Positions 1 to 7,438 of a stretch of DNA of 35,530 nucleotides are shown piece by piece. The notes beneath the pieces are model-generated. The model made no database searches. It saw nothing but the letters and a program-made list of their open reading frames with translations, and had not been told where the DNA came from. Position numbers and translations under genes: made by a program. Numbering within the stretch: position 1 is the first letter of the stretch; each line of letters starts with the position of its first letter. The stretch is from Armatimonadota bacterium (lineage in GTDB: Bacteria > Armatimonadota > Fimbriimonadia > Fimbriimonadales > ATM1): the NCBI GenBank assembly GCA_021324165.1, contig JAJPJR010000016.1, positions 1 to 35,530 of the forward strand, written 5' to 3'.

Positions 1-1224
1 TACGATGCCAACGGCAATCGGCTGACGAAAACGTTGAACGGCGCAACGGACTCGTACGCTTACGACGCGGCAGATAAGCTGCTTTCGATAACGGGTGCAA
101 ACAACAGAAGTTTTGCCTATGATGCGGCGGGGCGGACGGCTTCGATAACGCAGGCGGGTGTAACCACCAGTTTCGCATACGATTACGATGATCGAATCGT
201 TCAGGTTTCCCGTTCGGGAATGACGACCAACGCATCGGTTTATAACGCGTTCGGCGCGCGAGTGGGATTGAGCGATTCGCACGGCAGCCGCTCATTCGTG
301 CGCAACGGAGCCGATGTTTGCGCGCCGATTCTTTCGGACGGATCGGCGGTTTACACACCCGGCGTTTCTGAGCGAAGAAACGGCGTGTCAACGTTCACCG
401 CCTGCGGCGTGAAAGACGGCTATGCGCAGACGAACGGTTCGCAAACCGTTGTCGCTGCGAATCAGTACGATGCGTTTGGAAACCTGATCGGTGCGGCGGG
501 AAGTTGGAGCGGGCCGTTTGGATATGGCAGCGCGTTTGGTTACGAATCGGATTCGGACACTGGGCTTCAGCATCTTGGATATCGGTTTTATGATCCTTCG
601 ATTGGACGGTTCATTACGCGCGACCCGGCGCAGATGGGCGGGAACTGGTATGCGTATTGCGGAAACAACCCGCTGCTTTCCGCCGATCCGCTTGGATTGT
701 GGGATTTTCCTGGCTGGTGGATTTCGCTTGGCGAGTGGGTGGATGAGCACATCTTCAGCGGCGCGACTGAGAATTTTGGACGCGTAGCGGGCGAATACGA
801 CTGCGGAACCGCCAACGGTTTCCAATACTTCTGCGCGGCATCGTGGTTCGCGTTCGAATTGGGATCGAACGGAGTTTCGATGGGCACGGTCGGCGCGGTG
901 CGCGGCGGACTGAAGAGCATCACGATGGACACGGTCAAAAACATGATCGTGCGCCGCGGAGGCGAGACCGCGCATACCATCGCCGGACGCGCGATTCATA
1001 AGGCGCTGGAAAAGATTTGCGAATCGAAAGGCTGGAAGGTGGGCAAGGACGCTCATATCCGCGACAAGAACGGGAGGCTGCTGAAGCCAGACGCAATCGT
1101 GAACGGGCATCCGGTAGAGTTCAAGCCGAACACTCCGAGCGGCCGCGCAAAGGGAAAAGCACAGCTGAAGAAATACGAAGAAGCAACACGCAAGAAAGGT
1201 AGATTGGTGCTCTATGACAAATAG
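1..1224 (+). CDS. RHS/YD-repeat protein, C-terminal part with nuclease-like toxin tip (5' end outside window)
   Basis: The reading frame is open from base 1, so the gene begins upstream. The first ~180 codons carry YD-repeat units (YDANGN, YDAAGR, YDAFGN). They are followed by the RHS core end signature (GLQHLGYRFYDPSIGRF, then NNPLLSADPLGL near 660-700). That signature marks the cut between the conserved RHS shell and a variable tip in polymorphic toxins. After a linker, the last ~85 residues look like a PD-(D/E)XK nuclease fold: a helix (ETAHTIAGRAIHKALEKI), KPDAI with the acidic residue, then VEFKP as the E-x-K motif, then QLKKY as the helical Gln/Tyr motif. By family knowledge the tip would be a DNA- or RNA-cutting toxin released at contact or secretion; this is inferred. 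The stop lies 11 bases inside the next gene, the usual toxin-immunity coupling. The secretion route is not visible here. Confidence 0.88.
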   Translation, partial: YDANGNRLTKTLNGATDSYAYDAADKLLSITGANNRSFAYDAAGRTASITQAGVTTSFAYDYDDRIVQVSRSGMTTNASVYNAFGARVGLSDSHGSRSFVRNGADVCAPILSDGSAVYTPGVSERRNGVSTFTACGVKDGYAQTNGSQTVVAANQYDAFGNLIGAAGSWSGPFGYGSAFGYESDSDTGLQHLGYRFYDPSIGRFITRDPAQMGGNWYAYCGNNPLLSADPLGLWDFPGWWISLGEWVDEHIFSGATENFGRVAGEYDCGTANGFQYFCAASWFAFELGSNGVSMGTVGAVRGGLKSITMDTVKNMIVRRGGETAHTIAGRAIHKALEKICESKGWKVGKDAHIRDKNGRLLKPDAIVNGHPVEFKPNTPSGRAKGKAQLKKYEEATRKKGRLVLYDK

Positions 1225-1879
1225 GTCGCTTGGGCCTCAGAGTCCGAAGCAGGTGAAACAGCGCACGAAAAACCGAATACTGCGCGCGATTCGAGACGGC
1301 GCGCTTTTTGGACGGAAGTTTGTCGCAAAACCGGGCCGGCTGATCTGCCACGTAGGAAACGTCAAGCATGTGATCGAACTCCGAACCTTTCAGTGGGAGG
1401 GCACAGAGTACTTGTCATTGGGGTTGGGTGCGGGGGTGTCAGCGGACGGGTTCGAAACCGCTTTCGGAAGACCCGAGATCGCGTTCCCGCACGGCTGGGA
1501 CTGTTTGGTTTACATCATCGAACGTGAAAACCCCAAGGGCGGAATGATTTGGAAGGGCCAGCTGCCCTGGCCGGAAGAGACGTTCGAACGAATCACCGAT
1601 GAGATGAATGCGGTTTGCGAGGCAAGACTGCTGCCGTTCTTAGACGGTTTCAAGTCGCGGAGCGATTTGAGCGCGCTGCTGCTGAGCGCGCCCGCCGATA
1701 AGCTGCCCCTGCGCCTGCCGACCGAAGCCCATCGCTGGCAGCTTCTGGCTGTTCTTGCGAAGCTCGACGGCGATTTGGAAACGATGAACGACTATCTGGA
1801 TCGCGCCGGCGCGTGCGTTTCGAAACAGGGATTGGATTACCACGAAGCGATCTGCGCGCGCCTGCGCGGGACGGCGTAG
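1214..1879 (+). CDS. probable immunity protein for the RHS toxin tip (unknown family)
   Basis: A 221-residue soluble protein with no signal peptide or membrane segment. It starts at an ATG within the last codons of the RHS gene (11-base overlap), so it is probably translationally coupled to it. I do not firmly recognise a family. The N-terminal half has alternating beta-like stretches (VIELRTFQWEGTEYLSLGLG) that faintly recall DUF4304-like immunity proteins; the C-terminal half is helical and Leu/Ala-rich. The immunity role is inferred from position alone: polymorphic toxin genes are normally followed at once by a specific cytosolic inhibitor. An unrelated hypothetical protein cannot be excluded. 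Hairpin repeats begin directly after its stop. Confidence 0.65.
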   Translation: MTNRSLGPQSPKQVKQRTKNRILRAIRDGALFGRKFVAKPGRLICHVGNVKHVIELRTFQWEGTEYLSLGLGAGVSADGFETAFGRPEIAFPHGWDCLVYIIERENPKGGMIWKGQLPWPEETFERITDEMNAVCEARLLPFLDGFKSRSDLSALLLSAPADKLPLRLPTEAHRWQLLAVLAKLDGDLETMNDYLDRAGACVSKQGLDYHEAICARLRGTA

Positions 1880-1880
1880 A

Positions 1881-2213
1881 TCCTCCCCCTGTGAGCGAAA
1901 GCGAACGGTGAAGGGGGTGTTCCGGGAAGCACCGACCCCCTTCCGGCGCTGCGCGCCACCTTCCCCCTAAATGCAGGGGGAAGGGTGGAGTCTTTCAATC
2001 CACGCTGCCTCCCCGATTCCACGCTGCCCCCTGGAAACAGGGGGAAGCCCCGTGAGCGGAGCGAACGGTGAAGGGGGTGTGCCAAAAGATGAACCCCCTT
2101 CCGGCGCTTCGCGCCACCTTCCCCCTAATGCAGGGGGAAGGATGGAAATTCAACTCCGCACCAACCCCCTTCCGGCGCTGCGCGCCACCTTCCCCCTAAA
2201 TGCAGGGGGAAGG
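1881..2213. repeat. array of GC-rich palindromic (REP-like) repeats
   Basis: This 343-base gap between the immunity gene and the globin gene holds no gene but a repeat array. A ~50-base unit occurs three times in the same orientation (1935-1984, 2093-2141, 2164-2213). Each copy has a small hairpin GGCGC/GCGCC with a 3-base loop (a shortened version in the middle copy) and a larger one with perfect 10-base arms CCTTCCCCCT/AGGGGGAAGG and a 5-6-base loop (1959-1984, 2117-2141, 2188-2213). Two shorter units containing gaacggtgaagggggtgt (1881-1920, 2045-2080) resemble the reverse complement of part of it. A further hairpin CCCCCTG-GAAA-CAGGGGG lies at 2027-2044. The array sits at the 3' ends of two convergent genes, so it could stop transcription from both sides, but there are no T-tracts. 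It may be a family of dispersed mobile repeats. Confidence 0.85.
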
Positions 2214-2222
2214 ACGGGCAGT

Positions 2223-3104
2223 TTATTTTTTGACGATGTCTTTCTTCGTGGAACCCACAATCGCGAACAACTCTTTCTGCTCGCGCTCGGGAACGTTGAA
2301 CTTGTTCAGCACGTTCGCAAGGATTTTGGCCGCCGATTCCCACTCCTTTTCGGTGATCCCGAGGTCTTTGTGAGCAACGGCCATTTTGCGGCCGGAATAT
2401 TTTTGCGGACCGCCTGCCGCCTGGCACAGCTGCTCCGTAACCAGATACTTCAACCCTGCGGCGGTGATTTTGCCGGTCTGCAGCGATTTGACCGTGTTCG
2501 GGTTGGAAAGGAGCACCGGGTCTTGCGCAAGCTCATTCACGAACTCATCCACAACCGCGGCGATTGCGTCTACACCGCCCAACCGCGCATACAACGATTC
2601 CGGTTTGACATTCGGAACGTTCGACTTCCCTTTCCGGTTTGGATCCACGTTCACCACGTCTTTCTTCGTGCCTGCGACGAACGCGAGCAGTTCATTCTGC
2701 TCGGGCTTGGGAACGTTCATCGCGTCCATCGAGGCAATAAAGTCGGCCGCCGAAGCGTTCCACTCTTCCTCGGTGATCCCAAGATCCTTGTGGGCGGCCA
2801 CCAGGTCTTTGCCGACATATTTCTGCGGCCCGCCGGTCATTTGACACACGAACGCGGTTACCTGAAACTTGAGCGCGGGCGCGCCATGTTTTTTGACCGC
2901 TTCCATCACCTTTGGGTTGCCGGCCACGGCCTCGTCGCCCGCCACGCGGTTCACGAAATCGTCAATCAGCGCCGCAATCTTGTGCACGCCGCCAAGCCTT
3001 TCGTACAGCGGCTTCTGCTTCGGTTTGGGCTTATCGTAATCGTATTGAGCGAACGCTCCCACCGCGCAGACGATCAGCGCGGCCGCAACTAAAGTTTTCT
3101 TCAT
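2223..3104 (-). CDS. exported two-domain truncated hemoglobin (group I-like)
   Basis: A 293-residue protein with an N-terminal signal peptide (Lys-Lys, hydrophobic core, AFAQ end, about residues 1-20). Two homologous globin domains follow, at about 33-152 and 170-291. Both repeat the group I truncated-globin pattern: LYxRLGGV at the A/B helices, TGGPQKY or AGGPQKY, then AHKDLGIT with the proximal heme His (H105 and H245), then a tail ending VPxxEQxEL. Both also carry one Cys in the E-helix region (C87, C227). The usual B10 Tyr position appears replaced in both (DDFVNRV, DEFVNEL), so ligand chemistry may differ from TrHbN. Known group I globins bind O2 or NO as single domains in the cytosol; a tandem exported form is unusual. 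AAAGGAG lies 9 bases before the ATG. It is divergent from the CADD-like gene at 3248. Confidence 0.85.
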   Translation of the reverse strand: MKKTLVAAALIVCAVGAFAQYDYDKPKPKQKPLYERLGGVHKIAALIDDFVNRVAGDEAVAGNPKVMEAVKKHGAPALKFQVTAFVCQMTGGPQKYVGKDLVAAHKDLGITEEEWNASAADFIASMDAMNVPKPEQNELLAFVAGTKKDVVNVDPNRKGKSNVPNVKPESLYARLGGVDAIAAVVDEFVNELAQDPVLLSNPNTVKSLQTGKITAAGLKYLVTEQLCQAAGGPQKYSGRKMAVAHKDLGITEKEWESAAKILANVLNKFNVPEREQKELFAIVGSTKKDIVKK

Positions 3105-3133
3105 TTTCGGGTTCTCCTTTCCAGGGGTAGATG

Positions 3134-3156
3134 TCGCAGCGATAAAACTGCGATAA
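3134..3156. promoter_or_regulatory. possible operator between globin and CADD-like genes
   Basis: The 143-base space between the divergent globin and CADD-like genes contains a perfect 6-base inverted repeat, TCGCAG (3134-3139) and CTGCGA (3148-3153), around CGATAAAA. Overlapping it is a direct repeat GCGATAA at 3139-3145 and 3150-3156, with an 11-base period, one helical turn. This suits a dimeric DNA-binding protein acting on one or both genes. The binding role is inferred; no regulator gene is adjacent. Confidence 0.35.
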
Positions 3157-3247
3157 GTTCGATGAATTTACCGCCAATCACGTGCGAATCTCCGGGCGGG
3201 TGTGCCAAGATTCCGTGAACGCCAAACCAGGGAGGAATTGCGACACC

Positions 3248-3847
3248 ATGACAACCAAACAGCGGCTGGACGCCATCATTTCGAGATACGACCTGTTGAA
3301 TCACCCTTTCTATAAGGCTTGGAACGAAGGCACTCTTCCTGTCGAAGCCCTGAAGATTTACGCCGAGGAGTACGGCGCGTTTGTGGGGATCATCGCCGAC
3401 GGATGGGAGACGCTGGGCAGCAAGCAGTACGCCGACGAAGAGCGGTACCACGTGAGTTTGTGGTCGAAATTTGCCGAAAGTTTGGGAACCGAAGCGGCCG
3501 ATGGAAGGCTGCCGGAGACGCAGCACCTTTTGACCGAGTGCAGGCAGAACTTCGCGACGCCTGAGACGGCGGCGGGGGCGATGTACGCCTTCGAGGTTCA
3601 GCAGCCGGAGACTTCAAAATCGAAGATCGCGGGTTTGCGGGAGCATTACAGTTTGGGTGAAGAGGCTGAGGTTTACTTTCACGAGCACACCGCGAATCAG
3701 CACGAAACGCGGGCGCTGTTGAACCGGATGGCAGCGATGAACGCCGACGCGCAAGACAAGGCGGTGGAGGCTTGCGAAAGGACGGCGAAAGCGATGTGGG
3801 ACGCCCTGTCGGGGATTCAGCGCACGGTTCCTGAGTCTGTGTGTTAG
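3248..3847 (+). CDS. CADD-like heme-oxygenase-fold protein, candidate self-sacrificing p-aminobenzoate synthase
   Basis: A 199-residue protein of the TenA/PqqC/CADD (heme-oxygenase-like dimetal oxidase) fold. The ATG at 3248 is chosen because GGAGG lies at 3231-3235. The N-terminus (LLNHPFYKAWNEGTL) and centre (YAFEVQQP, KIAGL, VYFHEH) resemble Chlamydia CADD as I recall it. Metal ligands expected in CADD are present in part: E64 or E65, H68, E116, H145 and H152; the last two keep the seven-residue spacing of the CADD His pair, but the Asp between them seems to be Ala149. Y22 matches the CADD tyrosine that is cleaved to give p-aminobenzoate, and K126 the lysine thought to donate the amine. 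A folate-precursor role is therefore plausible but inferred; another redox role is possible. Its stop overlaps the convergent atpG stop by 4 bases. Confidence 0.7.
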   Translation: MTTKQRLDAIISRYDLLNHPFYKAWNEGTLPVEALKIYAEEYGAFVGIIADGWETLGSKQYADEERYHVSLWSKFAESLGTEAADGRLPETQHLLTECRQNFATPETAAGAMYAFEVQQPETSKSKIAGLREHYSLGEEAEVYFHEHTANQHETRALLNRMAAMNADAQDKAVEACERTAKAMWDALSGIQRTVPESVC

Positions 3848-4701
3848 CCTTTCAGCGCATCGGCGCCGGCGACGATCTCGAGAATCTCTTTGGTGATCGC
3901 GGCTTGGCGCGTGCGGTTGGCTTGAAGGGTTAGGGTTTTCACGAGTTCGGCGGCGCTGTCGGTGGCGTTGGTCATCGCGGTCATGCGGGCTCCGTGTTCG
4001 CTTGCGGTGGATTCGAGCAGCGCCTGCTGGATGAGCGTGAGCGCGTAGCGCGGAAGAAGTTCGGCAAGAAGCTCGGTGGAATCGGGCTCGAAGGTGTACG
4101 CTTTGGTCTGCACTTCGTCAGTTTGGGCGGGCGGTTCGATCGGCAGAAGCTGCACGACCTGCGGCACCTGTCTTATGGCAGAGATGAATTTGCTGTAAAT
4201 GAGATAGACGGCGTCGAGTTCACCCGATAGGAACAGTTTTTCGGCAGCATCCATGACGTCGGTTGCGTGGGCCTTTGTGGGTCCTGCCGTGGGGAGATTC
4301 AGTTGGTACGCGACGTTGTATCCGCGCTTTTCGAAAAACTGTTGTCCTTTGCGGCCAACGCACAGGAACACCGGCTCACCCGATTCGGAGCGCACGAAAT
4401 CGAACGCTTTTCGGTTGAGGGCGGAGTTGAACGACCCGCACAAGCCGCGTTCTGCGGTGACCAGAACCACGCCGTACCGTTTGATCTCTCTGCGGGCTAA
4501 GAGCGGGTGGTCGGGCAGGTCGCCCGCATTGGCGAGGCTTTGCACGAGTTCGCGCATTTTGTCGGAATACGGTCTGGCTTCGAGCACGCGGTCTTGTGCG
4601 CGGCGCAATCGGGCCGCGGCCACGAGTTTCATAGCCCGCGTTATTTGGCCGATGGTTTTTGCCGTTCGGATTCGGCCCCTAAGCTGTTTGAGGCTTGCCA
4701 T
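3844..4701 (-). CDS. atpG: ATP synthase F1 subunit gamma
   Basis: 285 residues, normal for the rotor shaft of F1. The N-terminal helix (KQLRGRIRTAKTIGQITRAMK) and the C-terminal helix (AMTNATDSAAELVKTLTLQ, then RQAAITKEILEIVAGA) are the two long helices that form the coiled coil turning inside the alpha3beta3 ring. The middle has the expected ERGLCGSFN segment. It follows atpA by 3 bases and is the last gene of the cluster. No beta (atpD) or epsilon (atpC) gene follows; instead the convergent CADD-like gene ends here, overlapping its stop by 4 bases. The partners that gamma needs must therefore be encoded elsewhere. Confidence 0.97.
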   Translation of the reverse strand: MASLKQLRGRIRTAKTIGQITRAMKLVAAARLRRAQDRVLEARPYSDKMRELVQSLANAGDLPDHPLLARREIKRYGVVLVTAERGLCGSFNSALNRKAFDFVRSESGEPVFLCVGRKGQQFFEKRGYNVAYQLNLPTAGPTKAHATDVMDAAEKLFLSGELDAVYLIYSKFISAIRQVPQVVQLLPIEPPAQTDEVQTKAYTFEPDSTELLAELLPRYALTLIQQALLESTASEHGARMTAMTNATDSAAELVKTLTLQANRTRQAAITKEILEIVAGADALKG

Positions 4702-4704
4702 GCG

Positions 4705-6264
4705 CTAAACCGCGGCGGGCTCCTTTTGTGCATTTTTTGAAGCGAGGAACTGCTTTTGGAACTCGTCCATCGCCTTGCGCGCGGTTTCTTCGATGTCGGG
4801 AGTCCACTCTCTGGTCGTTCGCACTTTTTCAACCATTTCGGGATATTTCTGCTTGATGAATTCGAGCATCCCTTTTTCGAACGGCGCGACGTCGGCGACT
4901 TCGAGCGGGTCGAGGAAGCCTCCGGTTCCTGCAAACACCGAAAAGATCTGATCTACGACGTCGTAGGGCGTGTAGATATCCTGTTTGAGAAGTTCGGTGA
5001 GGCGCTGGCCCCGCGCGAGCTGCATTTGGGTGGCTTTGTCGAGATCGCTTGCGAACTGCGCGAACGCCTGCACTTCGCGGTATTGGGCCATTTCGAGTTT
5101 GAGTTTGCCTGCGACCGATTTCATCGCTTTGATCTGCGCGGAGCCGCCGACACGCGACACCGAGATGCCGACGTTGATTGCGGGCCGCACACCTGCGAAG
5201 AACAGATCGGGCTCAAGATAGATCTGGCCGTCGGTGATCGAGATGACGTTGGTTGGAATGTAGGCCGAAACGTCGCCGGCTTGGGTTTCGATGATGGGAA
5301 GCGCGGTGAGCGATCCGCCGCCTTTTTCGTCGCTGAGTTTGGCGGAGCGTTCCAAAAGTCTGCTGTGAAGGTAGAAAACGTCGCCTGGATACGCTTCGCG
5401 TCCGGGCGGTCTTCGCAGAAGGAGCGACATGGTGCGATAGGCTTGCGCGTGTTTGGAAAGGTCGTCGTAAATGACGAGCGCGTGCATTCCGTTGTCGCGG
5501 AAATACTCGCCCATGGCGCATCCGGTGAACGGCGCCATGTACTGTTCGGCGCTGGAATCGGAAGAGGAAGCGGCCACGACGATGGTGTAATCCATTGCGC
5601 CGAGTTTGGTGAGGGTTTCGACCACGCGGCGGACGGAGCCCATGCGCTGACCGATGGCGACGTAGATGCAGAAGACGGGCGAGCCGCCCGGTTCGTGGGT
5701 TTTCTTTTGGTTGATGATGGTGTCAATGCAGATGGCGGTTTTTCCGGTCTGCCTGTCGCCGATGATGAGTTCGCGTTGTCCTCTGCCGATCGGGATCATG
5801 GCGTCCACGGCTTTGATTCCGGTTTGGAGCGGTTCTTTTACGGGCTGCCGCTGCACGACGCCGGGCGCGACGATGTCGAGAAGCGCGAGGTTTTCGGACG
5901 GAACGGGACCGCCGTCGTCAATCGGTTGTCCGAGCGCGTTGACGACCCTTCCAAGAAGGCCTTTGCCGACGGGGACTGAGATGATGCGTCCGGTTTCTCG
6001 CACCGCATCACCTTCTTTGATGCCTTCGTCGCTTCCGATGATGACCGCGCCGATGGTGTTTTCTTCCAGGTTGAGGGCGAGGCCGAACACGTTGCCGGGG
6101 AATTCGAGGAGTTCGCCCATTTGGCAGTTGGGAAGGCCGTAGACACGGGCGATTCCGTCGCCGACTTGCAGCACGGTTCCCACGTGTTCGGTTTTGGCTT
6201 TTGTCTCGAAGGTCGAGAGTTCTTGGGTTAGGATGCTTGTAATTTCTTCGGGTCGAATTGGCAT
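4705..6264 (-). CDS. atpA: ATP synthase F1 subunit alpha
   Basis: 519 residues from the ATG at 6264, which has GGAG 9 bases upstream; a TTG 15 bases further up is less likely. The protein is the non-catalytic nucleotide-binding subunit of the F1 hexamer. Visible features: N-terminal beta-barrel with [12 protein letters not shown]-loop GDRQTGKT (about 169-176), the [19 protein letters not shown] block, and the alpha signature ([18 protein letters not shown]) with the arginine that contributes to the catalytic site on beta. The C-terminal helical domain ends in an Ala/Lys-rich tail. atpH ends 16 bases upstream and atpG starts 3 bases downstream, so the three are one operon. Nothing unusual in the sequence itself. 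Confidence 0.98.
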   Translation of the reverse strand: MPIRPEEITSILTQELSTFETKAKTEHVGTVLQVGDGIARVYGLPNCQMGELLEFPGNVFGLALNLEENTIGAVIIGSDEGIKEGDAVRETGRIISVPVGKGLLGRVVNALGQPIDDGGPVPSENLALLDIVAPGVVQRQPVKEPLQTGIKAVDAMIPIGRGQRELIIGDRQTGKTAICIDTIINQKKTHEPGGSPVFCIYVAIGQRMGSVRRVVETLTKLGAMDYTIVVAASSSDSSAEQYMAPFTGCAMGEYFRDNGMHALVIYDDLSKHAQAYRTMSLLLRRPPGREAYPGDVFYLHSRLLERSAKLSDEKGGGSLTALPIIETQAGDVSAYIPTNVISITDGQIYLEPDLFFAGVRPAINVGISVSRVGGSAQIKAMKSVAGKLKLEMAQYREVQAFAQFASDLDKATQMQLARGQRLTELLKQDIYTPYDVVDQIFSVFAGTGGFLDPLEVADVAPFEKGMLEFIKQKYPEMVEKVRTTREWTPDIEETARKAMDEFQKQFLASKNAQKEPAAV

Positions 6265-6280
6265 TGATGGATTCTCCAAC

Positions 6281-6832
6281 TTAGGTTTGCTTCAAAACGT
6301 CGAGATAGAATTTCTCTTTGAGGCGCCTGAGGCCGGCTTTGACGGTTCCGTCGAGCAGATTGTCGCCATATTTGACGGCGATTCCGCCAATGAGCGAAGG
6401 ATCAACGGTGGTTTTGGTTTCGATTCTTTTGCGGGTTTGCGCTTCGAGTTTTGCGACGATCGCGCGGAGTTCGTTATCGGTGAGCGGAACTGCCGACAGG
6501 ACGTCAACTTTGAGCACGCCTTCCATTTCGTTTTTGAGTCTTAGAAACTCGGCGTAGATGAACTGGAGTGTGTCGGCTCTTCCTTTTTCGATGAGCAGGC
6601 GGAGGAGGCGCAGGGTTACGGGACGCGCGCGGTCGGCGAAGAGCCGATCAATGAGCGACAGTTTTTGTTCGCGCGGGATGCGGGGACTTTCGAGAAGCTC
6701 TTTGAAATCGGCTCGAGACTGAAGGATATCGCAGATGATGCGAAGGTCTTGTTCGGCTTCGGCGACTGCGCCCACCTGTTTCGAGGCGTTGATAAACGCT
6801 CGCGCGTAGCGGGTTGCGACGCGTGTTTCCAC
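6281..6832 (-). CDS. atpH: ATP synthase F1 subunit delta (OSCP-like)
   Basis: 183 residues, the usual size for the stator subunit that ties the top of F1 to subunit b. The N-terminal helical domain has the family pattern [13 protein letters not shown]. The C-terminal part contains the conserved segment ending [23 protein letters not shown], typical of delta/OSCP. The start codon is GTG; only 3 bases separate it from the atpF stop, so translation is probably coupled. It lies in the standard F-H-A order of the atp cluster. Confidence 0.95.
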   Translation of the reverse strand: METRVATRYARAFINASKQVGAVAEAEQDLRIICDILQSRADFKELLESPRIPREQKLSLIDRLFADRARPVTLRLLRLLIEKGRADTLQFIYAEFLRLKNEMEGVLKVDVLSAVPLTDNELRAIVAKLEAQTRKRIETKTTVDPSLIGGIAVKYGDNLLDGTVKAGLRRLKEKFYLDVLKQT

Positions 6833-6835
6833 GGT

Positions 6836-7420
6836 TTACGATCCGACCTCGGCGGTTTCGATGAACTGTTGTGCGAGTTTGCGCTGCCGCTCTTCATCCA
6901 TCGAGGCGCCGATCAGTTTTTCGGTTGCCGTGAGGGTGAGGTTGACGGCTTGCGCACGCAGATCAACGAGCATTTTGGCTCTTTCGCGGTTGAGGTCGGC
7001 CTCGCCTTTGGCGCGGATTTCTTCGGCCTGGGTGCGGGCTTCGGCGATCATGTTCTGTTTGAGTTGTTCGGCTTCGTGAATGGCGGATTGGATTTTGGTT
7101 CTTGCTTCCGATTCGGCGTCTTGCAGCCGTTTTTCGTAAGAAGATTTGAGTTCTTCCATCCGCGCTTTCAGCGAGTCGGCTTCGGAGTAGGTGTCCTCGA
7201 TATATTTGGTTCTTTCATCGAGCGCCTGCTTGAGGGGCTTCAGGAAGATCATGTCCACGATGGGAAACATGATCGAGATGACTCCCATTTGCACGAGCAC
7301 GGTGTGAAAGTTGAGGCCAAGCTGCTGCACGAGGCCGACTTCGTTGATCTGGTCCACAAACCCCAATGTGGAGAGGAACCAGAACAGCGCTGCGAGAACG
7401 ATACCGATGACCCAATTCAT
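6836..7420 (-). CDS. atpF: ATP synthase Fo subunit b
   Basis: 194 residues. It is the stator stalk: a membrane anchor followed by a long charged helix (about 62-180, rich in Glu, Lys, Ala and Arg, with EAEQLKQNMIAEARTQAEEI). CAGGAG precedes the ATG by about 9 bases. Oddity: the canonical b anchor (NFHTVLVQMGVISIMFPIVD, about 35-54) is preceded by another hydrophobic stretch, residues 2-20. Most b subunits start right at the anchor. The extra segment may be a cleaved signal sequence or a second membrane helix. Only one b gene is present, with no b' copy. Gaps to neighbours are 18 bases (atpE) and 3 bases (atpH). Confidence 0.94.
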   Translation of the reverse strand: MNWVIGIVLAALFWFLSTLGFVDQINEVGLVQQLGLNFHTVLVQMGVISIMFPIVDMIFLKPLKQALDERTKYIEDTYSEADSLKARMEELKSSYEKRLQDAESEARTKIQSAIHEAEQLKQNMIAEARTQAEEIRAKGEADLNRERAKMLVDLRAQAVNLTLTATEKLIGASMDEERQRKLAQQFIETAEVGS

Positions 7421-7438
7421 GATTCGGGCTCCTGCCTG

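Noticed and set aside
1881-2213. CRISPR array
   Set aside because: Units are unevenly spaced, contain two hairpins each and differ in orientation; there are no uniform spacers and no cas genes.
1971-3092. Long plus-strand open frame opposite the globin gene
   Set aside because: It begins in the repeat array and is antisense to a gene with clear signal peptide and two globin domains; its product is Arg/His-rich with no family features.
4756-5979. 407-codon plus-strand open frame opposite atpA
   Set aside because: Shadow of atpA in a GC-rich genome; the product is Gly/Asp/Phe/His-rich without known motifs, and atpA is certain.
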